Shown: one piece after another, positions 1-6,974 of the stretch
Position numbering within the stretch: the first letter of the stretch is position 1
How the letters are laid out: the number at the start of each line of letters is the position of its first letter
Assembly (NCBI GenBank): GCA_020439605.1
Contig: JAGQSI010000001.1
Span: 1 to 28,929 of the forward strand
Direction: 5' to 3'
DNA length: 28,929 bases
DNA from: Acidimicrobiales bacterium
Lineage (GTDB): Bacteria; Actinomycetota; Acidimicrobiia; Acidimicrobiales; Iamiaceae
Translations under genes and position numbers: made by a program
The notes under the pieces: model-generated
The model's input: only the letters and a program-made list of their open reading frames with translations
Database searches by the model: none
What the model was told of the DNA's origin: nothing

Positions 1-163
1 CCGCTGACGCGTTGCGCTGCTGTGCTGCCTCGACGATTTCTCGGGTGGCAACACCCTCAATGCCGCGGCGCGCAAAGAGGCGTTCGGCTTCGTCAACTAT
101 GCGAAGCCGGGTTGGTTGTCCAGCGGGTGCCGTGGCTGCCTCAGAGGTTGGGCTGGTAGTCAG
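1..163 (-). CDS. TetR family transcriptional regulator, N-terminal part (runs off left edge)
   Basis: The minus strand from 163 to 1 encodes a 54-residue fragment ending in a TetR-type helix-turn-helix: LRIVDEAERLFARRGIEG followed by VATREIVEAAQQRNASA. The QRNxSA element is what many TetR proteins show just before the YHFG recognition helix, so the fold is clear although the ligand domain is missing. The frame is closed upstream by a TGA inside the LLM gene, and between that stop and the HTH there is no ATG, GTG or TTG. The only near-cognate codon at a sensible place is CTG at 163-161, which would give MTTSPTSEA. It overlaps the end of the LLM gene by 23 nt, so the two genes are surely co-transcribed and probably translationally coupled. 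Its target is probably the 41-bp palindrome upstream of the LLM gene (inference). Confidence 0.8.
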   Translation of the reverse strand, partial: MTTSPTSEAATAPAGQPTRLRIVDEAERLFARRGIEGVATREIVEAAQQRNASA

Positions 164-1364
164 CGATGGGCAGCAACGAGTTGGTCGGGATCACCTCGGG
201 GATCTCGAATCCGGCGGGCTCGTTGGCAAAGTCGGGGTACTTGCGCTTGGCGTTGCGACGCATGACCGTCGTGCGGTGCTCGGGTTCCTTGTCGAACTCG
301 GGGATGACCTTGGTGCCAAACAGTTCGATCATCTCGAAGACCTCGTCATGCTCGAAGCCTTCGTTGGGGATGCCGAATACGAGTTGGTCGCAGCCAACTT
401 CCTGATACTTGTCGATCTGCTCGAGCACCTGGTCGGGGGTGCCGCAGAGCAGGTATCCCGCTTCGATTGCGAAGTCGAGCTGTTCTTCGTTCTCGATGGC
501 ACGGGGACGTCCTGGCCACTTCACTGCGCCGGGCTGAGGGGGCATGGTGGAGTGGTACATGTTGACCATGGTGTTGAGGTAGCCGCGGCCTTCCGACATT
601 GCGATCTCGCGGGCACGCTTGCCGTCGGCGAGGCAGATGACGGCGTTGGTCATCAACACGTTGTCGTTCATGAACTGTCCGAGCGGCTCGGTGCAGTTGG
701 CGATGCCTTCCTTGTAGGCGTCGATGCGACCCTTGAGGTTGTAGACCGGCTCGAAGTTGAAGGCGATGGCCCCGATGCCTAGCTCGCCGGCTTTGGTGAA
801 GGTGGCCGGGTTGCCGCAGCCAACCCAAAGCGGTGGGTGGCCGGCACCGAAGGGCTTGGGCAAGATGTTGTGGGGCTCTGCCACACGGAAGTACTTGCCC
901 TCGAAGGTGTAGTCACGTTGTTCCCACATGCGCAGGATCTCGTGGGCTGCTTCGTCCCACATCTCTTTGGTCTCGGATGTGGAGAGATCGAAGGTTTGCA
1001 TCTCGTGCTCGCCGGCACCGCGCCCGGTGCCCCACTCGTAGCGGTTGTTGGTCACGTGGTCGAGTAGAGCCACACGCTCAGCGTTGCGAACCGGATGGTT
1101 GACCGGTCGGGAGAGGTTCATGATTGCTGAACCAACGTGGATCTGTTCTGTCTTGGCGGCGATGTAGCCAAAGATGGTTTCAGGGGCAGACATGTGGGAG
1201 TACTCGGTGAGTGCGTGGTGCTCCCCGAACCATGCGTACTTCCAGTTGTAGCCATCGGCGTGAATTGCGTACTGCAACTCGCGCATGATCATTTCGTGTT
1301 CGGCGTTGCCGTTGTGTGCGGCGGGGCCAGGCAGGTAGCCGTTGAGGAAGAGACCGAACTCCAT
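141..1364 (-). CDS. LLM class flavin-dependent oxidoreductase (luciferase-like)
   Basis: This 407-residue protein belongs to the bacterial luciferase-like (LLM) family, TIM-barrel oxidoreductases that use FMN or F420. Visible family marks are the start MEFGLFLNGY, the AWFGEHHALTEY segment near residue 45 (the usual WxxEHH block), GSAIMNLSRPVNHPVR in the next strand, RYEWGTGRGAGEHE, and PLWVGCGNPATFTKAGELGIG. A C-terminal extension of about 60 residues beyond the barrel is typical of the monooxygenase members. The ATG at 1364 has a good ribosome binding site (AGGAG, 5 nt upstream). The substrate cannot be read from sequence. The KstR-like operator boxes upstream suggest steroid, lipid or other hydrophobic compound catabolism (inference). 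It forms an operon with the TetR gene that follows. Confidence 0.9.
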   Translation of the reverse strand: MEFGLFLNGYLPGPAAHNGNAEHEMIMRELQYAIHADGYNWKYAWFGEHHALTEYSHMSAPETIFGYIAAKTEQIHVGSAIMNLSRPVNHPVRNAERVALLDHVTNNRYEWGTGRGAGEHEMQTFDLSTSETKEMWDEAAHEILRMWEQRDYTFEGKYFRVAEPHNILPKPFGAGHPPLWVGCGNPATFTKAGELGIGAIAFNFEPVYNLKGRIDAYKEGIANCTEPLGQFMNDNVLMTNAVICLADGKRAREIAMSEGRGYLNTMVNMYHSTMPPQPGAVKWPGRPRAIENEEQLDFAIEAGYLLCGTPDQVLEQIDKYQEVGCDQLVFGIPNEGFEHDEVFEMIELFGTKVIPEFDKEPEHRTTVMRRNAKRKYPDFANEPAGFEIPEVIPTNSLLPIADYQPNL

Positions 1365-1388
1365 GAGTGCTCCTAAGACGTGGAGAAA

Positions 1389-1429
1389 CTAGAACAGGTT
1401 CTAATGTATGACATTAGAACCTGTTCTAG
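1389..1429. promoter_or_regulatory. Perfect 41-bp operator: two KstR-like boxes in a 19-bp inverted repeat
   Basis: Two perfectly complementary 19-bp arms (1389-1407 and 1411-1429) flank a 3-nt spacer. Each arm contains a smaller palindrome, TAGAACAGGTTCTA at 1390-1403 and TAGAACCTGTTCTA at 1415-1428, whose centres are 25 bp apart. Both fit the published KstR consensus TnnAACnnGTTnnA exactly. The site lies 25-65 bp before the LLM start and covers its likely promoter, so binding should repress the LLM-TetR operon. Confidence 0.85.
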
Positions 1430-1432
1430 CAA
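1403..1432 (-). promoter_or_regulatory. Putative sigma-70-type promoter of the LLM-TetR operon
   Basis: On the minus strand, TTGCTA (1432-1427) and TACATT (1408-1403) are separated by 18 nt and sit about 38 nt before the LLM ATG. The -10 lies across the centre of the palindrome and the -35 on its outer edge, the usual arrangement for steric repression. Assigned by pattern only. Confidence 0.5.
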
Positions 1433-1455
1433 GTGACATGTGTCCTAGGGTGAAC

Positions 1456-1533
1456 ATGCAGGCCAAGATCTGGCGCCACAGTGAAGTGGTGTGGCTGGCC
1501 GTGAGCCTTCGTAATTGGGGCCGGCGCTATTGA
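1456..1533 (+). CDS. Possible 25-residue small ORF divergent from the LLM gene
   Basis: ATG at 1456 opens a 25-codon frame (MQAKIWRHSEVVWLAVSLRN...) ending in TGA at 1531-1533. TAGGGT at 1446-1451 is a plausible -10 pointing this way, and the KstR-like operator lies just upstream, so a divergent regulated transcript is possible. There is no Shine-Dalgarno sequence, and the 4-nt gap between the -10 and ATG is shorter than the 6-7 nt seen at the leaderless genes of this window. I do not recognise the peptide, and this may be chance. Confidence 0.2.
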   Translation: MQAKIWRHSEVVWLAVSLRNWGRRY

Positions 1534-1544
1534 CAGCGGCGAGA

Positions 1545-1592
1545 GACAGCGGCGAGGGGCCGTGGCGAGGGACAGCGGCGAGGGGCCGTGGC
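1545..1592. repeat. 26-bp tandem repeat, about 1.85 copies, with a degenerate half copy before it
   Basis: A 26-bp unit beginning GACAGCGGCGAGGGGCCGTG occupies 1545-1570, and 22 bp of a second copy run from 1571 to 1592. A partial copy, GACAGCGGCGAG, precedes them at 1532-1543. The array ends at the stop codon of the minus-strand H1-like gene and so forms its 3' untranslated region. No transposon or integrase signature is associated. Confidence 0.8.
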
Positions 1593-2098
1593 TAGCGAGC
1601 GTCACGTTTTGCTTGGGTGCGCTTGCCAGCGGCCTTGGTTGAAGCCTGCTTCTTCTTGCTGGCAGGTGTCTGCTTCTTGGTTGCAGCTCTTGTACCGCTC
1701 GACTTGGTTGACTTCGAAGCCTTTGCGGGGCTTGAGGTTGGCCCGGCGGCCTTTGCAGCGGCGACCCTTGCGAGCCGCTCCTCTTTGAGGGCGGCAGCGG
1801 AGGCTTTGGCAGCTACCGCAAGTTGGCGGCTCACGCGTGCCAGGGCATCTTCAAACGCCTCGGAGCGTTCTGCATCTCGTTCTGCTTTGGCGCTCGCCTT
1901 TGAGCGAGAGCGGTCCGCGCTCACGTGGCCGCTAGAGGAGCGGCGATAGTTGGTCCGGTGCTTGTTTCGGGCACGGCGGATGAGAGCATGCAGATCCAGG
2001 AGATCGTCCTCGGTCATCTCCTTGAGCTTTGCCGGCTCAGTCCTCAAGATGAGTTGCTTGTCGCTCTCGCTGAGAGAACTGAAGTTGACGATGGCCAT
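1592..2098 (-). CDS. Histone-H1-like basic protein, putative nucleoid-associated
   Basis: This 168-residue protein has three parts. Residues 1-50 form a mixed, probably helical domain (FSSLSESDKQLILRTEPAKL, then EDDLLDLHALIRRARNKHR). Residues 65-115 are Ala/Glu/Arg-rich and likely helical or coiled. Residues 118-168 are a disordered tail rich in Lys, Ala, Ser and Thr, with motifs such as ATKKQTPASKKK and AAGKRTQAKRDAR, as in bacterial H1-like DNA-binding proteins. A role in DNA binding or nucleoid organisation is inferred from composition and order only. No Lsr2 or HU signature is visible. The ATG at 2098 follows a purine-rich AAAAGGTAGGGA stretch. The gene is divergent from the RDD gene. Confidence 0.7.
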   Translation of the reverse strand: MAIVNFSSLSESDKQLILRTEPAKLKEMTEDDLLDLHALIRRARNKHRTNYRRSSSGHVSADRSRSKASAKAERDAERSEAFEDALARVSRQLAVAAKASAAALKEERLARVAAAKAAGPTSSPAKASKSTKSSGTRAATKKQTPASKKKQASTKAAGKRTQAKRDAR

Positions 2099-2193
2099 GG
2101 TCCCTACCTTTTGTGTTTGACGTTCGAACTCACATACAAGTCAACTCCATTTGCAGCTGAGCGCAAGTGACTTGTGGCCCGTATTGTCGCGGA

Positions 2194-3372
2194 ATGGCCA
2201 AGTCACGCTCTCCGATGGATCGAATGCTCGGCGCCATTGTCCCGCGAGCTGTCGACGCAATAGATCCAGATGAGCTGATTGATCAGATCGACCTAGACCG
2301 GCTCCTGGCTAGAACAGATCTCAATGCTCTGCTTGAGCGTCTAGATCTGGAGCTGCTCCTCCAACGCATAGACATAAACGCAATCGTGTCTCAGGTAGAC
2401 ATCAATTCGATCGTCTCCCGGGTGGACATAAACGAGATAGTTGCCCGTGTAGATATCAACGAGATCGTGGCGAAGGTGGATGTCGACACGATCATTTCGA
2501 AGGTGGACGTCAACGGCATCGTGGCGAAGGTGGACGTCAACGAGATCGTTTCCAAGGTGGATATCAATGGGATCGTTTCCCAGGTAGATGTAGCCACGCT
2601 GATCAATCAGGTTGATGTCGACTCTCTTATCCAAGACGTCGACGTGGATGCGCTGGTGCAACGCATAGACCTCGATGCTCTTGTGGCACGCCTTGATATG
2701 GATTCTGTACTTGCATCGGTAGACATCAAGTCCCTCGTGGCGAGAGCAGGAATCGATGAGGCCATTGCACAGACGGCCACTGGACTGATGGGACGCTCCC
2801 TAGACGTGGGGCGCCGCAAGGTTTACCGCCTCGACGGGTTGCTGCTATCCGCTGTCGACCGGATGATGGGACGCAAGGGAGACAAACGGCTTGTCCCAGA
2901 GTTGGGTAGCAGCGTGGCTGCTGGGCCGATTGCAAGAACTCTCGCATTCTTTGCCGACGCTGCTGTGATGTCGGTTGGCTTCTCCATGTTCGTGACGGTT
3001 GCGGCCAACCTCGTAGGGCTGTTCACAGGCCATGATTTCGATACCCGAGACGATGGCGGTCCAATCTGGGCCGCCGCGTTCTTTGGCTCCTGGTTCCTTT
3101 ATCTGTGGGCCGCAATAGGTGTAGGGGGACGAACGGTTGGAAAGGGCCTTCTCGGAATCCGAGTCGTGGGCGCAGACATGGCTCCAGCCACGTCCAAAGC
3201 CGCTTTCGGTCGAGCCGTCGCCTTCCCGTTCAGTTTCGTGTTGGGCCTCGGCTTCATCCCGGCCGTGCTCGCCAAGCGCCGTCGGGCCTTCCATGATCTA
3301 GTGGGCGGGACCCAAGAAGTTGTGGACGATGAGGTCAGCTACCGCTACAGCGGCCAGATGAGCGGGATATAG
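2194..3372 (+). CDS. RDD family membrane protein with nineteen 9-residue repeats
   Basis: I prefer ATG 2194 (MAKSRSPMDRM; 392 residues) over the GTG at 2167, whose extra residues look unlike the family; neither has a strong ribosome binding site. Residues 23-193 consist of exactly nineteen consecutive 9-residue units with pattern [VIL]-D-[VIL]-[ND]-x-[IL]-[VIL]-x-[RKQ], for example VDINEIVAK. The first and last units are degenerate. A linker to about residue 242 leads into an RDD domain (about 243-385) with the family Arg and Asp (R248, D255), hydrophobic segments, GGRTVGKGLLGIRVVG and RRAFHDLVGGT. RDD proteins are integral membrane proteins of mostly unknown function, and I recall related repeats ahead of RDD domains in other actinobacteria. 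The repeat may be a cytoplasmic scaffold (inference). The 3' end overlaps the convergent permease gene by 28 bp. Confidence 0.88.
   Translation: MAKSRSPMDRMLGAIVPRAVDAIDPDELIDQIDLDRLLARTDLNALLERLDLELLLQRIDINAIVSQVDINSIVSRVDINEIVARVDINEIVAKVDVDTIISKVDVNGIVAKVDVNEIVSKVDINGIVSQVDVATLINQVDVDSLIQDVDVDALVQRIDLDALVARLDMDSVLASVDIKSLVARAGIDEAIAQTATGLMGRSLDVGRRKVYRLDGLLLSAVDRMMGRKGDKRLVPELGSSVAAGPIARTLAFFADAAVMSVGFSMFVTVAANLVGLFTGHDFDTRDDGGPIWAAAFFGSWFLYLWAAIGVGGRTVGKGLLGIRVVGADMAPATSKAAFGRAVAFPFSFVLGLGFIPAVLAKRRRAFHDLVGGTQEVVDDEVSYRYSGQMSGI
2260..2772 (+). repeat. 27-bp periodic coding repeat encoding the 9-residue units
   Basis: The DNA for residues 23-193 has a 27-bp period, most uniform between about 2390 and 2590, where copies read like GTGGACATCAACGAGATCG with third-position changes. 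Conservation is stronger at protein than at DNA level, so most duplications are old and selection acts on the peptide. The array also produces spurious open frames on the minus strand. Confidence 0.85.
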
Positions 3373-5153
3373 AAAACAACCATGAGCCCATACAAGACGA
3401 GCATGGGAAGCCCGAACTTCCAATAGTCCCCAAACCGGTAACCACCAGGGCCCATGACCATCAGGTTGGCCGGGGTGGTGATGGGCAGGAGAAACGCTGC
3501 CGACGTCGAGACCCCAACCGCCATGAGCGCGGGTTCCAAGGCCACCCCAAGCTCTCTTGACGCAGCGATTGCGATGGGAATCAGGATCAGTGCGGTTGCG
3601 GTGTTGGAAATGACTGATCCAACTACCGCAGAGAGCAGAAAGATTCCGAGAAGGAAAAGCTTGGGGTCATGTCCGCTGGTGAGATCGACGAGTAGTTGCG
3701 CAGCATCATCGGCAGCGCCACTTACTTGCATCGCTGTTGAAACCGGGATCATTCCGCCTACAAGCAAGACGGTGCTCCAACTGATCCCCCGGTACGCCTG
3801 AGTGGTGCTCAATACCCCGAGGCCGATGAGTGCTACACATGCCAAAAGTCCAGCTACCGCTGCAGGCACTGCACCGGTAGCGAGCAGGATGACCATGACA
3901 ACTGTTACCGCGATCGTTTCCTTGGATTTTGGTCCAAGCGGTACCGCCTGCGCCCGAAGGTGCTCGGGAGAGTGAACTGCAAGCACCTCTTGGTCTGTGT
4001 AGGCCTCTCGCTCCAGAGCTTCCCATTCTCCTTGAACCAACAAGACGTCTCCCGCTGCAAGCTCGACTGCTTTGGGTCCGCTGTCTCGGCCTCCTCGTTG
4101 GATGGCCAGGACCACGAGGTCCCCACTCTCGGTGACCATTCCAGGAAAGACCGACTCTCCGATCATCGCCGAGCGTGGCGGCACCACGAACTCGACCACA
4201 CCAAGACGCTTGGTGACCAGGGCTGGGTCTGCCTCGAACGGTTTGGGTCTAGCTTTCAGGCCCAGGTCCAGTGCCACTGATTCCACTACTTCTGGATCGC
4301 CTCGCACGATGATCACATCACCGGGCTGCACCTCGCCCATATCTTCGACGGCGGCACCATCGTTGATCTCCATTCCGACGATTTCAACGTGATCTGGAAG
4401 GTGATCCTCGGCGTCTTCAATGCTGTGACCCACAGCCGGTGAACTCTCAGGAACATCAAAGCGATATACGTCTCTCGCATTGAGATAGGTGGCGCCGAGC
4501 GTTCTTGCATGCTGTGAGAGATCTGGGGGCAGCGAGTTGGGAGTTCGATTGGGTAGGAGGCGAGATCCGAGCAGCAGGGTAACCACTACCACGATCGCCA
4601 GTAGCGGGACACCAATCAACGCGAATTCGAAGAAGCCGAAGTGGCCTGTCCCGGCATCGTTGGCTGCCTCTGACACCAACACGTTTACTGGTGTACCGGT
4701 TAGCGCCAACATGGAACCTGCGTGTGCCGCGAATGCCAGCGGCATCATCAGCTGAGACGTGGGGAGCGCTAGGCGTACTGCAATCACCACGACCATTGGG
4801 ATGAGCGCCGCGACAGCACCGTTCACACTGATGATGGAAGTGAGCAGAGCTGAAAGCAACATCGTGAACAACAACAGGCGCTTCGGGTTGTCGCCAGCTA
4901 GGCGAATGAGCTGTTGACCTGCCCAGGTAGTTACACCGGTTGAATCCAAAGCGGTGGAGACAACAAAGAGTGTGGCAATAAAGATCACGGTGGTGTCACC
5001 GAAACCGGCGAGTGCCTGGTCCGTGGAGAGTACCCCGGTGGCGGCGAGGCAAAGAGCGGTACCCACCGCGACGAGCTCAACCGGCAGCCGGTTCCAAGCA
5101 AAAAGGCCGACAGCGCCGGCGAGTATCAGATATACGGTCGCCGCATCGTTCAC
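3345..5153 (-). CDS. SLC13/DASS-type permease with two RCK_C domains
   Basis: This 602-residue inner-membrane transporter has two hydrophobic halves around a soluble middle. The N-terminal half carries SVNGAVAALIP and LTGTPVNVLVS. The C-terminal half carries the SNTATALILIP motif (near residue 516) and TTPANLMVMGPGGY (near 559), the Na+ and substrate hairpin signatures of the CitT/DASS group. Residues about 227-300 and 312-385 look like two RCK_C (TrkA-C) regulatory domains (VQPGDVIIVRG, LAAGDVLLVQG). Members with this architecture are annotated as sodium:sulfate or dicarboxylate symporters, but the substrate is not readable here. Start is GTG 5153, preceded at 6 nt by TAGTGT, which fits a leaderless transcript. 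It is divergent from the AbgT-type gene and convergent, with a 28-bp overlap, to the RDD gene. Confidence 0.88.
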   Translation of the reverse strand: MNDAATVYLILAGAVGLFAWNRLPVELVAVGTALCLAATGVLSTDQALAGFGDTTVIFIATLFVVSTALDSTGVTTWAGQQLIRLAGDNPKRLLLFTMLLSALLTSIISVNGAVAALIPMVVVIAVRLALPTSQLMMPLAFAAHAGSMLALTGTPVNVLVSEAANDAGTGHFGFFEFALIGVPLLAIVVVVTLLLGSRLLPNRTPNSLPPDLSQHARTLGATYLNARDVYRFDVPESSPAVGHSIEDAEDHLPDHVEIVGMEINDGAAVEDMGEVQPGDVIIVRGDPEVVESVALDLGLKARPKPFEADPALVTKRLGVVEFVVPPRSAMIGESVFPGMVTESGDLVVLAIQRGGRDSGPKAVELAAGDVLLVQGEWEALEREAYTDQEVLAVHSPEHLRAQAVPLGPKSKETIAVTVVMVILLATGAVPAAVAGLLACVALIGLGVLSTTQAYRGISWSTVLLVGGMIPVSTAMQVSGAADDAAQLLVDLTSGHDPKLFLLGIFLLSAVVGSVISNTATALILIPIAIAASRELGVALEPALMAVGVSTSAAFLLPITTPANLMVMGPGGYRFGDYWKFGLPMLVLYGLMVVFYIPLIWPL

Positions 5154-5159
5154 ATAAAG

Positions 5160-5165
5160 ACACTA
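5160..5165 (-). promoter_or_regulatory. Leaderless-type -10 (TAGTGT) of the SLC13 permease gene
   Basis: TAGTGT on the minus strand is followed by exactly 6 nt (CTTTAT) and then the GTG start. No Shine-Dalgarno is present, which fits transcription starting at the start codon. A convincing -35 was not found. Confidence 0.55.
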
Positions 5166-5173
5166 ACCATTCG

Positions 5174-5185
5174 TTGAGGCCTCAA
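5174..5185. promoter_or_regulatory. Perfect 12-bp palindrome between divergent transporter genes
   Basis: TTGAGGCCTCAA is a perfect palindrome in the 75-bp gap between the SLC13 and AbgT-type genes, just upstream of the permease -10. Partial TTCG/CGAA symmetry continues outside it. A shared operator for the two transporters is plausible but not proven. Confidence 0.4.
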
Positions 5186-5228
5186 TGCGAAGTGCTAGAA
5201 ATCGTCTACTTTCAACAATGGGATAGAG

Positions 5229-6914
5229 ATGGCCACTGAAGCACACACAACTGATGGGGCCGACAAGGACGCCGGCGGATCCACGTTCCTGGACAAGATC
5301 GAGAACCTCGGCAACAAGGTTCCTCACCCGGTGATCATGTTCCTGTATTTGATCCTGGGTATCGCTGTAATCAGCGCGATCCTCGGTTTCATAGGTGTGG
5401 AAGTGTCGGAGACCGTCGCTGTAGCCGGGCCCCGCCATCACCTGGAGCAGGTACGTGAGCAACTCGGCGGCGGACCGATCGAACCCTTCGATGTAGCCAA
5501 GGGCAAGGTGGTCGAGATCCCGGACTACACGCTCCAAGAACAGACATTCAAAGTGAACAGCCTGTTGTCCATCGACGGTATTCGGTTCATGTTGTCGAGC
5601 TTCGTGGACAATTTCGCTGGTTTCGCCGTGGTGGCTGTCACCTTTGTGGCTATGGCAGGTGTTGGCGTGGCCGAGAAGGCCGGCATGATGGCGGCACTGA
5701 TTCGAAAACTCGTGAATGTAACTCCTGCAAAGTTGATCGGCTTCTCGCTGATCTTCGTGGGTGTGCTCTCGAGCGTGGCTTCTGATGCCGGGTATCTGAT
5801 TCTCATCCCTCTCGCAGCGACGGCCTTCTTGACGGTAGGGCGCCACCCGCTCGCAGGCATGGCCGCTGCCTACGCCGGTGTCGGAGCCATTTTCGCTTTC
5901 AACCTGATGATCACGCCCATCGACTCGATGCTCACCGAGATCACCAACGAAGCGATTGGCCTCACAGATGCGGCAACGCTTGACGTGACCGCAAACTGGT
6001 ACTTCTCTGTTGCAGCATCGTTTGTATTGGCGGCGGTTGCGGTGGTTGTAACTCAGCGTGTGGTGGAACCTCGACTGGGCACCTATGACCCATCGGAAGG
6101 TGATCCGGGCTGGGTGGGCGCCGCAAGCGGGAGTGTGGATGAGGTAGATGAAGAGGCGGATGCCAAGGGTCTGCGTTACGCATTCTGGGCGATGATCGCA
6201 GTATTGGCCGCGGTGGTATTGATGACCGCTCCGCCCGGAGCGCCGCTGCGTGACCCTGCCACCGATGCGATCTTGGGCAACACCCCGTTCATGTCCAGTC
6301 TGATCTTCTTGATCACCTTGGCCTTCTTGATCTGCGGAGTGGCCTTTGGCATCGGAGCCGGAACGGTCAAGTCCAGTGATGATGTGATCGAGGGAGTTCA
6401 GCAGACCTTCTCAGGGCTCTCAGGGCTGGTCTTCATGTTGTTGATGATCGCCCAGTTCATTGCCTACTTCAACTACACGAACATCCCGAGAGTTCTGGCG
6501 ATCCAGATGGCCGGCGTGCTCGAGAATGCCGGCCTAGGTGCGCTGCCGCTTCTCATCGGAATGATCTTGGTGATCATCGTGTTGGACATCATCTTGCCCG
6601 GGGTGGTGCCCAAGTGGGCCATCTTTGCGCCGGTGTTCATCCCGATCTTCTTCCGGCTCGGTGTTGCCCCTCAAACGGTGCTCACCGCTTACCGCATCGG
6701 TGACGGGCCGATGAACGTGGTTACGCCACTCATGGTGTATCTGCCCTTCATCGTGACCGTTGCCCAGCGCTACAAGCGTGATGCCGGCATGGGCACCATC
6801 GTTGCATTGATGATCCCGTATGTGGTGGCCATCACCGTGGCTTCGATCATCATGTTTGTGATCTGGTGGCTGCTCGGGCTTCCGCTGGGGCCGGGCGCTC
6901 CAGTGGCCATCTAA
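5229..6914 (+). CDS. AbgT family transporter
   Basis: This 561-residue membrane protein matches the AbgT (p-aminobenzoyl-glutamate transporter) family. After a short polar N-terminus come FLDKIENLGNKVPHPVIMF and a first membrane segment, the family's usual opening. Further marks are a conserved GVGVAEKAGMMAALIRK stretch near residue 145, LSSVASDAGYLILIPLAA near 178, MITPIDSMLTEIT near 225, and the C-terminal block GDGPMNVVTPLMVYLPFI. E. coli AbgT imports p-aminobenzoyl-glutamate, while MtrF/YdaH members have been described as sulfonamide/antimetabolite exporters, so direction and substrate remain open. ATG 5229 follows GGGATAGAG, a weak ribosome binding site. The next genes, on the opposite strand, include a glutaminase. 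Confidence 0.9.
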   Translation: MATEAHTTDGADKDAGGSTFLDKIENLGNKVPHPVIMFLYLILGIAVISAILGFIGVEVSETVAVAGPRHHLEQVREQLGGGPIEPFDVAKGKVVEIPDYTLQEQTFKVNSLLSIDGIRFMLSSFVDNFAGFAVVAVTFVAMAGVGVAEKAGMMAALIRKLVNVTPAKLIGFSLIFVGVLSSVASDAGYLILIPLAATAFLTVGRHPLAGMAAAYAGVGAIFAFNLMITPIDSMLTEITNEAIGLTDAATLDVTANWYFSVAASFVLAAVAVVVTQRVVEPRLGTYDPSEGDPGWVGAASGSVDEVDEEADAKGLRYAFWAMIAVLAAVVLMTAPPGAPLRDPATDAILGNTPFMSSLIFLITLAFLICGVAFGIGAGTVKSSDDVIEGVQQTFSGLSGLVFMLLMIAQFIAYFNYTNIPRVLAIQMAGVLENAGLGALPLLIGMILVIIVLDIILPGVVPKWAIFAPVFIPIFFRLGVAPQTVLTAYRIGDGPMNVVTPLMVYLPFIVTVAQRYKRDAGMGTIVALMIPYVVAITVASIIMFVIWWLLGLPLGPGAPVAI

Positions 6915-6974
6915 CTGACACAAGCCTCTGGTCACCCAGCTTCGGTATCCAACCAATCCTGGCTTGGAGCTGGC

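Noticed and set aside
12..782. Plus-strand open frame of 256 codons at the left end
   Set aside because: It is antisense to the LLM and TetR genes, both of which have clear motifs. The product is a Val/Asp/His-rich shadow translation.
2260..2772. CRISPR-like regular 27-bp repeats
   Set aside because: Period 27 with no spacers, in frame with a real protein and variable at third positions: coding repeats, not a CRISPR array.
5163..5846. Minus-strand open frame of 227 codons
   Set aside because: Antisense to the AbgT-type gene, His/Gln-rich composition, no motifs.
6915..6974. Possible terminator between the AbgT-type gene and glutaminase
   Set aside because: CCAGCT and AGCTGG can pair over a loop of about 30 nt, but the stem is weak and there is no U-tract.
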